A stretch of DNA of 64,000 nucleotides from Treponema sp. Lineage in GTDB: Bacteria; Spirochaetota; Spirochaetia; Treponematales; Treponemataceae. The stretch lies in contig JAEEYO010000063.1 in assembly GCA_016288205.1 (NCBI GenBank), positions 54,898 through 118,897 of the forward strand, read 5' to 3'. The position numbers and the translations under genes were made by a program. Every line of letters starts with the position of its first letter. Positions within the stretch are counted from its first letter, which is position 1. A model generated the notes under the pieces. The model ran no database searches, was not told the DNA's origin, and saw nothing but the letters and a program-made list of their open reading frames with translations. Below, one piece after another: positions 52,445 through 61,068 of the stretch.

Positions 52445-53665
52445 ATGGAATATATTTTTACTGAGCGCGCGCATCTGATGTGTCCGAACATGTGCTTTGG
52501 GATTGTTGCGAGCGTAAACAAAAGTTTTGACAGAAATCTGCTTGAAAAGACGGTTGAAAAACTTTCCGCAGCCCATCCCTTTTTGAGGGCTTTGATTGCC
52601 TGTGATGAAAAGGCCAGCGCGTATTTTTATGACGTGACGGATGAGTCAAAGGTGGAGGTGATTTTTGCGGGTAAGCTCGGCGTAGGGACTTCCTGTGTTG
52701 AGTCAAATGAAATCATCTCAAAATACAAGAGCCTCGTCGCATCAGACTGGAATCTTTTTGACGGTGGCCTTTTAAAAATCGTTGCGTGGGATGCCGGGGA
52801 CAAGAGCGCATTTTTACTTGTGTTCCATCATCTTCTGGCGGACGGACGGGGTGCCTTGGGACTTGCCCAGGAGCTCGCAGATTTTTATGTGCATGGCAAA
52901 GAGCCGAAGGAGGCCGTGGAGCGTCTGATTACAAAAAACGATTTGCCGGAGGATTCGGAGCTTCCTTTTTTGAGCCGCAGTCTTGTGAACAGTGCGAATA
53001 AAAAATGGAGGAAGGAAAACCACGGGATTTCGTATCAGGATTATCATGCTTTTGCGGATGATTTTCTAAAGACGGATTCTGTAAACCACACTCTTGTTTC
53101 GGTAAATCAGGATGAGCTTTCGGCTCTTCATTCGCGGTGTAAAAGTCAGGGAGTTTCCATAAACGACTATCTTCTGGCAAAGATGTTTTTGGAGGACAAG
53201 ACAGAGAGAGTCATAATTGCCTGTGACCTCCGGGACAAACTTGCGTGCTACAATCCGGGGGCCTTGGGAAACTACTCCACGGCGTTCAGCGTGGGACTGA
53301 AAAAATCATGCGGCGATGTTTTTGAGAGTGCAAAGCGTGTTCATTCCATCGTGCGGAAAAAACTCAATTCGCCGAGGGATTTGTATCTTGTGCTCCAGTG
53401 CTATGCGTCGCTTGAGGGCGGACTTCTTGACGCTTCGTTGATTTCCAGCCGCGGAGGATTTGAGAGCAAGGCAGCGAAGTTTATAGGCACGATGTTTTTC
53501 AACTATGGCAAGGCAAATGGCTACAGCATTACAAATCTCGGGAAGATAGAAAGTGAGAGTCTTGAGGACGCTTATTTTATCCCGCCTGCATCACCTGCGG
53601 TAAGGAAAACTCAGGGTGTTCTGACCGTAAACGGAACCATGAGAATCTGTACCGCCGAAAGATAA
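52445..53665 (+). CDS. Condensation/alcohol-acetyltransferase-like acyltransferase
   Basis: A 406-residue protein of the CoA-dependent acyltransferase fold. The catalytic motif is HHLLADGRG (HHxxxDG) near residue 128, with LSAAHPFLRALI before and NDYLLAKMFL, GNYSTAFSV in the C-terminal half. It resembles the condensation-like proteins that acylate lipids or small alcohols. No adenylation or carrier domain is near, so it is not part of a peptide synthetase. Expression appears leaderless. Confidence 0.7.
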   Translation: MEYIFTERAHLMCPNMCFGIVASVNKSFDRNLLEKTVEKLSAAHPFLRALIACDEKASAYFYDVTDESKVEVIFAGKLGVGTSCVESNEIISKYKSLVASDWNLFDGGLLKIVAWDAGDKSAFLLVFHHLLADGRGALGLAQELADFYVHGKEPKEAVERLITKNDLPEDSELPFLSRSLVNSANKKWRKENHGISYQDYHAFADDFLKTDSVNHTLVSVNQDELSALHSRCKSQGVSINDYLLAKMFLEDKTERVIIACDLRDKLACYNPGALGNYSTAFSVGLKKSCGDVFESAKRVHSIVRKKLNSPRDLYLVLQCYASLEGGLLDASLISSRGGFESKAAKFIGTMFFNYGKANGYSITNLGKIESESLEDAYFIPPASPAVRKTQGVLTVNGTMRICTAER

Positions 53666-53690
53666 GCGGAAGGATGTGCTGGAACAAAAA

Positions 53691-55121
53691 ATGACTGCTA
53701 GGATACAAACGAACAAACAATTCGGTCCGATGGAATTTTATGTCCGGGCCTTGAAAATTGCGGTGCCTGTAATGGCGCAGATGCTCATTCAAAATCTTGT
53801 CTCTCTGATTGACAATTTTATGGTCGCGGGCTTGGGTGACATAAAGATGTCGGGCGTGAACATCACGGGTCAAATCATTTTTACCTTCATGGTTTTTATG
53901 AACACAATCTGCATGGCGGGCGGTATTTTTATGACTCAGTTTTCCGGGGCTGAGGACAAGGAGGGAATGCGGCAGTCATTTTGCTTTAAGCTATGGGCTG
54001 GATTTTTTGTCGTCATCGCTTTCTCTCTTGCCTGCATGATGATTCCCCGGCAGATTCTGGGACTCATGGTAAGAGGAAATTCTCAGGCGGGTGCGATTCT
54101 GGACGAGGGAGAAAAATACATGAGGCTTATCGGCTTCATGGGAATTCCCTGGGTGCTTTCCGCAATGATTTCCTCGTCGCTTCGTGAAATTGGAGAGGTA
54201 AAAGTGCCCCTCGTAATTTCGATTGTCGCGACTCTTGTGAATACCTTCTTCAACTGGATTTTGATTTACGGAAACCTTGGTGCCCCAAGACTTGAGGTGC
54301 AGGGTGCCGCCATTGCTACCGTGATTGCCCGGAGCGTTGAGGCCCTGATTTTCATAATCTACATGTTAAAAAAGAAGCCGCCTTTTACAATCAGGATTTT
54401 GAATCTGTTCCGCGTGAATCTGAGACTCTTCGGAGAGATTTTCAAAAAGGCATGGATGATTATGTTTTCCGAAATGGTATGGGCGATTGCGGAGACTATT
54501 ACGACGGCTTTGTACAACGGGCGGGGAGGCGCGGATGTTGTCTCTGGCATGTCGGCGAGCTTTGCAATCTCCAATCTTTTTTTTGTCGCATTCAGCGGAA
54601 TCATTACGGCGACTGCGGTTATCATCGGAAAAAATCTGGGACGCGGGGAGCTGGACAGGGCGAGGCAGGAAAAGGTCTGGATTTTGAACGGCGCGAAAAT
54701 CTTCGGACTCTTTTTTACGGCGGTAGGTCTTTTGTGCATGTTTCTGGTTCCCGTGGTGTTCAGAAATCTGAGCGCGCATGCACAGTCAATCTGTCGTCGC
54801 ATGGTTTTGGTCATGGCCCTTTACATGCCGGTGTGGGTTTACATCAACGGACAGTTTTCTGTGAGCCGTGCGGGCGGGGACACGATGATGGGAATACTTG
54901 TTGACGGAATCGGGAACCTCGGCTTTGTGATTCCCGGGATTTTTATAATGGCAAAGCTTACGGACATGGGCCCCGTGATGATGTATGCGATTATAAAGTC
55001 CGTCGAGATTCCGAAAATCGCAATCGCCCATTTCTGGCTCAAAAAAGAAAAGTGGCTTGTGAATCTTGCGGCTCAAAAAAAATCGGAAATAAAACAGGAT
55101 AATAAATTTTTGGAGGATTGA
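53691..55121 (+). CDS. MATE-family efflux transporter
   Basis: A 476-residue protein with 12 predicted membrane segments and the MATE pattern (VPVMAQMLIQNLVSLIDNFMVAGLGD, FNWILIYGNLGAPRLEVQGAAIAT). It exports drugs or metabolites using Na+ or H+. The track start is GTG 53676 (GGAAGG 2-3 nt away); ATG 53691 is an alternative with a weak GGA at 7 nt. The choice is uncertain. Confidence 0.88.
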   Translation: MTARIQTNKQFGPMEFYVRALKIAVPVMAQMLIQNLVSLIDNFMVAGLGDIKMSGVNITGQIIFTFMVFMNTICMAGGIFMTQFSGAEDKEGMRQSFCFKLWAGFFVVIAFSLACMMIPRQILGLMVRGNSQAGAILDEGEKYMRLIGFMGIPWVLSAMISSSLREIGEVKVPLVISIVATLVNTFFNWILIYGNLGAPRLEVQGAAIATVIARSVEALIFIIYMLKKKPPFTIRILNLFRVNLRLFGEIFKKAWMIMFSEMVWAIAETITTALYNGRGGADVVSGMSASFAISNLFFVAFSGIITATAVIIGKNLGRGELDRARQEKVWILNGAKIFGLFFTAVGLLCMFLVPVVFRNLSAHAQSICRRMVLVMALYMPVWVYINGQFSVSRAGGDTMMGILVDGIGNLGFVIPGIFIMAKLTDMGPVMMYAIIKSVEIPKIAIAHFWLKKEKWLVNLAAQKKSEIKQDNKFLED

Positions 55122-55124
55122 GAA

Positions 55125-55550
55125 ATGGAATACGAGATAACAGATTACATTACGCCGGAAGAATATATGGAAATGAGGAGGCTTGTTGCTTGGCCGGAAT
55201 TTCCGCTTGAACAGGCTGCGGAAGGAATCAAAAATACGGCGCATCTCTGCTGTTTCAGAAAGGATGGAAAAGTAATTGCACTGAACAGAGTTCTTTCTGA
55301 CCAGGGGTATGTCGTGTATATCGCGGATGTAATTGTGCGTCCGGAATATCAGGGGCAGGGACTTGGTCGTGCCTTGATGGACAACGCAATGGATTACATC
55401 AAAAGTCTTCTTAAGCCCGGCTATAAAATGATGGTGAGCTTGATGGCGGCCCAGGGAAAGGAAGATTTTTACAAGAAGTTTGGATTTATTACACGCCCGG
55501 ATGAGACCCACGGCTGCGGAATGTCTAAATGGGTTAGTGATGCAGACTGA
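55125..55550 (+). CDS. GNAT N-acetyltransferase
   Basis: A 141-residue GNAT enzyme with the acetyl-CoA motif VIVRPEYQGQGLGRALMDNAMDYI and the C-terminal FYKKFGFITRPDETHGCGM. GGAGG 8 nt before the ATG, which is 3 nt after the MATE stop. The substrate is unknown. Confidence 0.9.
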   Translation: MEYEITDYITPEEYMEMRRLVAWPEFPLEQAAEGIKNTAHLCCFRKDGKVIALNRVLSDQGYVVYIADVIVRPEYQGQGLGRALMDNAMDYIKSLLKPGYKMMVSLMAAQGKEDFYKKFGFITRPDETHGCGMSKWVSDAD

Positions 55551-55586
55551 AATCCCAGAGATGCATTTGTTGAAGGGAGACGCAAT

Positions 55587-56225
55587 ATGAATCTTGAGGA
55601 TTTTTATTTTTTCAACGGAACATCCTACGCGGGAAAATCCACGATGGTGCATCTTCTCGCTCAAAAATATGGCGGCATTGAGTGCGGTGAAAATTACCAC
55701 GACAATTATGAGGGTGAGCTGGATCCGAAGGAATTTCCCGCCCTGTGTTATACGCGCGACTTGAAGGACTGGCATGATTTTATCCGTCGCACCCCGGAGG
55801 AATATGCGCGATGGATTGCGGCTGCGAAAAAGGAGTGAGAGATAATTGAGCTCAGGATGATTGAGAAGATGGAGGCGAACGGACGCAAAGTGTTTGTTGA
55901 CACTAATATCTGCCCTGAGACGCTCCACAAAATTACCGACAGAAAGCACGTTATGATAATGCTCTCTCCACCCGATATGGCGGTGCGTAGATTTTTTGAC
56001 CGGCCCGATAAGGAAAAACAGTTTCTCTATCAGCTTATGATGGAAGAGCCCGATCCTCAGGCGGCGTTGGACAATTACCGCAAGGGACTTGAACTGATTT
56101 GCTCACAGGAAAGCTATGATAGTTTTTTGAACTGCGGCTTTGAGGTGAACATCCGCGACGATGAGCTTGGGCTTGAGGGAACGATGGCTTTAATAGAAAA
56201 GAAACTCGGCTTGCATTTGCCGTGA
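55587..56225 (+). pseudogene. P-loop kinase-like protein with an in-frame TGA
   Basis: Two track ORFs are in the same frame and separated by one TGA codon at 55836-55838. The first has the P-loop FFNGTSYAGKSTMVHLLAQKYG and ends WIAAAKKE. Downstream EIIELRMIEKMEANGRKVFVDTNICPETLHKI continues naturally to 56225. Together they make a roughly 212-residue nucleoside/shikimate-kinase-like protein. The TGA is most simply a CGA or TGG mutation. GGGAG before ATG 55587 is intact. The second half has no good start of its own. Confidence 0.7.
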
Positions 56226-56234
56226 GGAGGAAAG

Positions 56235-56924
56235 ATGACCATTTACGAAAGACTTCTTGAAGTGCAGGACTTGGAATACAGGGATTTTCAGAGCAAGCTT
56301 GTTCCGAATATTTCACCGGACACGATGATCGGCGTGAGGACTCCCCAGATGAGGGCGATTGCAAAAGAGATTGCGAAGAGCGGTGAGGCAAAGGAATTTC
56401 TTGAGAGTCTTCCGCACAAATATTACGAGGAAAACATCATACACTTTTTCGTCGTTTCTCTGATAAAGGATTTTGATGAGTGCGTCCGGGAAGTTGAGAA
56501 ATTTCTTCCTTATATTGATTGCTGGCCCGTGTGCGATCAGTCTAGCCCGAAGGTGTTCAAGAAAAATCATGAGAGGATTTTGCCTCTCATAAAAAAATGG
56601 ATTTCCTCCGACCATGTCTACACATCGCGTTTTGGAATGAGGATATTGATGAATGAATTTTTGGACGAGGATTTTAAGAGCGAGTATTTGAAATGGGTCG
56701 CCTCAAAAATGCCTCCCTCAAATCAGGACGCTGACTATTACCTCAAGATGATGGTGGCATGGTATTTTGCAACTGCCCTCGCCAAACAATATGACGCGAC
56801 GGTTCCCTTCATCGAGCGGAAAAAGCTTGAGACCTGGACTCACAACAAGGCAATTCAAAAAGCACTGGAAAGTTTCAGGGTCTCAGACGAGCACAAAGAA
56901 TATTTACGCACGCTAAAAATCTGA
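56235..56924 (+). CDS. alkD: DNA alkylation repair protein (AlkD family)
   Basis: A 229-residue all-helical HEAT-repeat protein: ISPDTMIGVRTPQMRAIAKEIAKSG, INHFFVVSLIKD-type EENIIHFFVVSLIKDFDE, DCWPVCDQSSPKVFKK and YTSRFGMRILMNEFLDE. AlkD-type enzymes excise N3/N7 alkylated bases without base flipping. AGGAGG lies 5 nt before the ATG. Confidence 0.9.
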   Translation: MTIYERLLEVQDLEYRDFQSKLVPNISPDTMIGVRTPQMRAIAKEIAKSGEAKEFLESLPHKYYEENIIHFFVVSLIKDFDECVREVEKFLPYIDCWPVCDQSSPKVFKKNHERILPLIKKWISSDHVYTSRFGMRILMNEFLDEDFKSEYLKWVASKMPPSNQDADYYLKMMVAWYFATALAKQYDATVPFIERKKLETWTHNKAIQKALESFRVSDEHKEYLRTLKI

Positions 56925-56939
56925 CTCTCCGGGATGATT

Positions 56940-59477
56940 TTATCCGCAGATGCTCTGTGCGTATTTTACGCTTTCCATCGCGTCCTTCGTGTATGCGTCG
57001 GCATGGATTTTATCCGCGTAGTCCTGATTTAAGACGGCTCCTCCGACAAAGACCTTGCACCACGGGGCCTTTTCATGCAGCTGCTTTATGGTCTCTTCCA
57101 TTGCTCCGACCGTCGTTGTCATCAATGCGGAGAGTCCTGCAAGCGGGGCGTGTTCTTTTATAACGGCCTCCACAATCGCTTCCGGGGGAACGTCCTTTCC
57201 CATGTCGATTACGCGGAATGAGTAGTTTTCCAAAAGGACTTTGACTATGTTTTTGCCGATGTCGTGGATGTCTCCTTTTACAGTCGCAATCACAATGGGT
57301 CCTTTTTTCTCTCCGCTCACACCCTTTTTCTCAAGGTCATCCTTTATCACCGCAAAGGCCTCTTTTGCCGCGTCTGCCGCCATCAAAAGCTGTGGAAGAT
57401 AGGCTTTTTTGTTTTCAAAATCCTTTCCGATTATATCAAGGGCCGGGATTATCTTCGTGTTGATTACATCCATCGCGCTCATCGCTTCCTGATTGGGACT
57501 TCCCTCAAGAAGTTTGTGTGTCTCAGATTTTGAGACTTCCTTTAGTCCCTTGATGATTGCCTTTGTAAGCGGATGAAGATTGTCCTGCGACTCTGATTTT
57601 TGTGCTGACGGGTCGCCCTGTGCCTGGGGATTTGCCTGGGACTGTGCAAGTGCGATCTGTGCGGAGTATTTTTCCGCGAAACCGATGTATGAAAGACACT
57701 GGGGATCCATGCCGCTCAAGGTTTTAAAACAGGTCCACGCTTTCATCATCTCCACGGCGTTCGGATTCATGATTGCCGCGCTCAGTCCGTTTTGCATTGC
57801 CATCGTGAAAAAGATTGACGTGATGTGCTCGCGCAGGGGAAGTCCGAAAGAGACGTTTGAGACACCGAGGATTGTGAGCCCGTGCTTTTTCTCCTTCACA
57901 TATTTTACCGTGGCAAGAGTTGCGATCGCCGCCTGGTCATTTGCGCTTACCGTCATTGCGAGCGGATCAATGATGATGTCCTTTTCGCTGATTCCGTACT
58001 CTTTTGCCTTTGCATATATTTTCTCAACGACGGCGATTCTGTCATCCGCATTTTCCGCGATTCCGGCTTCATCAAGTGCGAGGGCTACAACCATGCCACC
58101 GTATTTTTTTACGAGCGGGAAGATTTGCTCCATGACTTCCTGCTTGCCGTTCACGGAATTTATGAGTGGCTTTCCGTTGTAAAGACGAAGGGCTTTTTCC
58201 ATCGTAACTGGATCCGACGTGTCAATCTGGAGGGGAAGGTCAGTGACGCTCTGAATCTCCTTGATGACGGCCTGCATCATCTTGCACTCATCAATTTCAG
58301 GAAGTCCCACGTTTACGTCCAAAACCTGCGCGCCCTTTTCCTCCTGCGTGATAGCCTCGTTCAGGATGTAGGAAATGTCATTGTCCTTGAGTGCCTGCTT
58401 GAGTTTTTTCTTTCCCGTGGGATTGATTCTTTCGCCAATCAGAATCGGTTCCCTTCCGAACTCAACGATTTTTGTTCCCGATGTTATGGTCGATTTTTTT
58501 AATGCGGGAACCTGGTTGTCTGTGTCAATTTTCCTTACCGGGATTACTTCGCATTTCTGCACGAGCCGCTTTATGAAAAAAGGATCCGATCCGCAGCATC
58601 CGCCGGCAATGGACGCACCTTCGCGGCAGAATGAGCTTACTATGTCAGAAAATTCCTCCGCGCCAACATCGTAAACGGTCCTTCCGTTTTCACTTTTCGG
58701 CAAGCCCGCGTTCGGTTTTACAAGTACCGGGAGATTCGTGGAATTCAAAAGACGTGTCACGATCGGCTTCATCTGCTCAGGACCAAGGCTGCAGTTCAAT
58801 CCGAGAGCGGAGACTCCGAGACTTTCCAAAACGGCGGCACAGATTTCAGGCGAGCTTCCTGTCAAGGTTTTTTGTCCCTCGTCATAGACCATAGATGCGA
58901 TGATGGGGATGGTAAAATCCGCTTCCTCCATTGCTTCCTTTGCTGCGATGATTGCTGCCTTTGCCTCGTAAAGGTCGTTCATGGTTTCTATTAGAATCAG
59001 GTCGGGCTTGTGCCTTAGCGCGATGTCAAAGCTGGTTTTGAAAAGAGTTACGGCATCCTCAAATTCCAAGTCTCCGAGAGGCTTTAAAAGTTTTCCGCAT
59101 GAGCCTATGTCAAAAGCGATGAAGCGTGGGACTGGATTTTTTTCGGGCGACTCATTTTTGTTTTCCTTTTCTTTTTCGAAAATCATCTTTCGTGCTTTGT
59201 TCGCATTTTCAAAGGCCGCCGCAATGATTTTTTCAAGGGGATATCTTCCGTTTTCTCCGTCGAACTTTGTGATGAAAGCTCCGAAGGTGTTTGTGTTGAT
59301 TATATTGGAGCCCGCAAGATAATAGCCGTACTCAAGGTCCACGATTTTTTCAGGATGCTCGATGTTCCAGTTTTCGGGAAGTTCTCCGGGACGCAAGCCC
59401 TGTGCCTGTAAAACGGATCCTGTTCCGCCGTCAAAAAATAAAATCTGATTTTCCAAACATTCGCTAAGAGTTTTCAT
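56940..59477 (-). CDS. metH: Cobalamin-dependent methionine synthase without activation domain
   Basis: An 845-residue protein. Residues 1-300 are the homocysteine-binding zinc domain (FFDGGTGSVLQAQGL, ALGLNCSLGPEQM, GGCCGSDP). Residues 330-600 are the pterin/methyltetrahydrofolate domain (ILIGERINPTGKKKLKQAL, NVGLPEIDE, SVNGKQEVM). The C-terminus is the cap and B12-binding domain with DIHDIGKNI. Full-length MetH is about 1200 residues; the AdoMet reactivation domain is missing and is encoded by the next gene upstream. It transfers methyl from 5-methyl-THF to homocysteine. Confidence 0.93.
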   Translation of the reverse strand: MKTLSECLENQILFFDGGTGSVLQAQGLRPGELPENWNIEHPEKIVDLEYGYYLAGSNIINTNTFGAFITKFDGENGRYPLEKIIAAAFENANKARKMIFEKEKENKNESPEKNPVPRFIAFDIGSCGKLLKPLGDLEFEDAVTLFKTSFDIALRHKPDLILIETMNDLYEAKAAIIAAKEAMEEADFTIPIIASMVYDEGQKTLTGSSPEICAAVLESLGVSALGLNCSLGPEQMKPIVTRLLNSTNLPVLVKPNAGLPKSENGRTVYDVGAEEFSDIVSSFCREGASIAGGCCGSDPFFIKRLVQKCEVIPVRKIDTDNQVPALKKSTITSGTKIVEFGREPILIGERINPTGKKKLKQALKDNDISYILNEAITQEEKGAQVLDVNVGLPEIDECKMMQAVIKEIQSVTDLPLQIDTSDPVTMEKALRLYNGKPLINSVNGKQEVMEQIFPLVKKYGGMVVALALDEAGIAENADDRIAVVEKIYAKAKEYGISEKDIIIDPLAMTVSANDQAAIATLATVKYVKEKKHGLTILGVSNVSFGLPLREHITSIFFTMAMQNGLSAAIMNPNAVEMMKAWTCFKTLSGMDPQCLSYIGFAEKYSAQIALAQSQANPQAQGDPSAQKSESQDNLHPLTKAIIKGLKEVSKSETHKLLEGSPNQEAMSAMDVINTKIIPALDIIGKDFENKKAYLPQLLMAADAAKEAFAVIKDDLEKKGVSGEKKGPIVIATVKGDIHDIGKNIVKVLLENYSFRVIDMGKDVPPEAIVEAVIKEHAPLAGLSALMTTTVGAMEETIKQLHEKAPWCKVFVGGAVLNQDYADKIHADAYTKDAMESVKYAQSICG

Positions 59478-59487
59478 GCCGATTACC

Positions 59488-60135
59488 TTATTTGATTTTT
59501 GCTAAGTCCTCGTAAATTCCAACAAAAGCCGTTACGGATTTTTCCGGGGACATAATCAAAGAGTCGTTCAATGTGAGCGCAAGATTTTTCTGGCAGTCCA
59601 AAAGCTCAAAAAATATCCGCTGTACCTCAAGGCTCACGTCTCCATAACCGGGACTGAACCTCGGACGGATTGCGTTTTTATTTTTTGCTTCCTCGCTTTG
59701 AAAAAAATCCTGCAGCTTTTCAACGTAGCTTTCAATGAACATCGCGCCGGCTGCCTGAAGCATCACCGATTTCGCCGGATTTATCTTTGAATTTTTTTGA
59801 ATGAGCCTGTCCACTTCCGGTCCCAGGGTCGCCGCAAAGAGAATTACGCTGTGGCAGTTTTTTAAATTCAAAAAAAGATGGTGGCTCTGGATTTCCTTTC
59901 CCGCGAATCTGATTTTTTCTTCCGAATCAAGCTCAAGAGGGAATTTTGCGTAGACCGAGCGGCAGTTCATTTTCTCCGCAATATCTTTGGCGGCGGACTT
60001 TGCAAGCTCTTCCATCTGTGAGTCCGTGATTTTTTCTCCCTGCAAGATTTCTTTTGAAAATCCTGCGTATCTGAAAAGCTCGGGAAAATCGGGCTGAATC
60101 TCTCTGGAAGTCAATCGGTGCCGAAAGACAGTCAT
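59488..60135 (-). CDS. Methionine synthase activation-domain protein
   Basis: A 215-residue stand-alone version of the MetH AdoMet-binding activation domain: RFSPGYGDVSLEVQRIFFELLDC, LNDSLIMSPEKSVTAFVGIY. It would reductively remethylate oxidised cob(II)alamin on MetH using AdoMet. ATG 60135 shares ATGA with the metF stop, so the track GTG 60144 is not needed. It lies 10 nt before metH. Confidence 0.88.
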   Translation of the reverse strand: MTVFRHRLTSREIQPDFPELFRYAGFSKEILQGEKITDSQMEELAKSAAKDIAEKMNCRSVYAKFPLELDSEEKIRFAGKEIQSHHLFLNLKNCHSVILFAATLGPEVDRLIQKNSKINPAKSVMLQAAGAMFIESYVEKLQDFFQSEEAKNKNAIRPRFSPGYGDVSLEVQRIFFELLDCQKNLALTLNDSLIMSPEKSVTAFVGIYEDLAKIK

Positions 60136-61004
60136 ATTTGCCACTTTATAATTGAAGAAAGATTCTCAAGAATTTTCTGCGCGACAATCGGTTTGTTCAT
60201 TGAGTAAATGTGGATGTGATTTATTCCGTTCGCAAAAAGATCGATTATCTGATCCGTGGCATAGGCAATTCCTGCCTGTAGCATTGCGTCCGCATCATTC
60301 CCAAATCTGTCCACGATGGAAAGAAAACGTGGCGGCATGATTGCACCTGAAAGTTTTATCGCGCGCTCAACCTGCTTTGCGTTTGTTATGGGCATGATTC
60401 CAGGGATGATTGGTGCGGTGATTCCTTTTTCTCGGACCCTGTACAAAAATTTATAATGGATGTTGTTGTCAAAAAACATCTGCGTCGTAAGGTACTGACA
60501 GCCCGCGTCGATTTTCTTTTTTAGGTTGTCAATGTCCTCGTTTGAATTCGCAGACTCAGGATGTCCCTCAGGATAGCAAGCGCCGCCGATGCAGAATCCT
60601 CCGAAATCGGAAATGTCCTTGGCAAGGTCGCTCGCATGATGATACTGGAGATTGCCCATCTCAAATCCCTCGGGAATGTCGCCGCGGAGGGCAAGGATGT
60701 TTTCAATGCCGGCTTCCCTCAGTTTTTTGAGCTGCTCCCGTACGAGTTCCTTTGTCGATGAGATGCATGTAAGATGCGCGATGGCCGTAACATTTTTGTC
60801 GCACTGGATGTGCTTTGCGATCGAGACTGTGTGCTGGCTTGTTCCGCCTCCTGCTCCATAGGTGACGCTCATGTAGGACGGATTCAAATCCGCTATTTTT
60901 TCAACCGCCTCTTCCACGGTTTTATATGAAGCATCCGTTTTCGGAGGAAAGACCTCAACTGATAAAGTCGGGTGCGGTGATTTTAAGACATCTATTACTT
61001 TCAT
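60132..61004 (-). CDS. metF: Methylenetetrahydrofolate reductase
   Basis: A 290-residue FAD-dependent TIM-barrel enzyme supplying 5-methyl-THF to MetH. Motifs are SVEVFPPKTD, MSVTYGAGGGTS, HLTCISSTKELV, LALRGDIPEG, GGACYPEGHPES and TTQMFFDN. No SD is present; the -10 TATAGT ends 6 nt before the ATG. First gene of metF-activation-metH. Confidence 0.94.
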   Translation of the reverse strand: MKVIDVLKSPHPTLSVEVFPPKTDASYKTVEEAVEKIADLNPSYMSVTYGAGGGTSQHTVSIAKHIQCDKNVTAIAHLTCISSTKELVREQLKKLREAGIENILALRGDIPEGFEMGNLQYHHASDLAKDISDFGGFCIGGACYPEGHPESANSNEDIDNLKKKIDAGCQYLTTQMFFDNNIHYKFLYRVREKGITAPIIPGIMPITNAKQVERAIKLSGAIMPPRFLSIVDRFGNDADAMLQAGIAYATDQIIDLFANGINHIHIYSMNKPIVAQKILENLSSIIKWQI

Positions 61005-61010
61005 AGGTCT

Positions 61011-61039
61011 ACTATATTACATTCGCGCTTTTGTTGCAA
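61011..61039 (-). promoter_or_regulatory. metF promoter, sharing its -35 with the btuF-like gene
   Basis: TTGCAA (61034-61039), 17-bp spacer, TATAGT on the minus strand, 6 nt to ATG 61004. TTGCAA equals its own reverse complement and also serves the plus-strand promoter. Confidence 0.65.
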
Positions 61040-61062
61040 TAAACTTTTGTTTTGATTATACT
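61034..61062 (+). promoter_or_regulatory. btuF-like promoter, sharing its -35 with metF
   Basis: TTGCAA, 17-bp spacer, TATACT, 6 nt to ATG 61069. The geometry mirrors the metF side base for base in spacing. It argues that ATG 61063, which abuts the -10, is not the start. Confidence 0.65.
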
Positions 61063-61068
61063 ATGTTT

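Noticed and set aside
55836-55838. TGA as a selenocysteine codon
   Set aside because: The site is a charged helix-like region with no redox motif and no SECIS-like hairpin directly downstream was seen.
61005-61068. Cobalamin riboswitch between metF and the btuF-like gene
   Set aside because: The intergenic space is about 60 bp and fully used by the two promoters, so there is no room for the aptamer.
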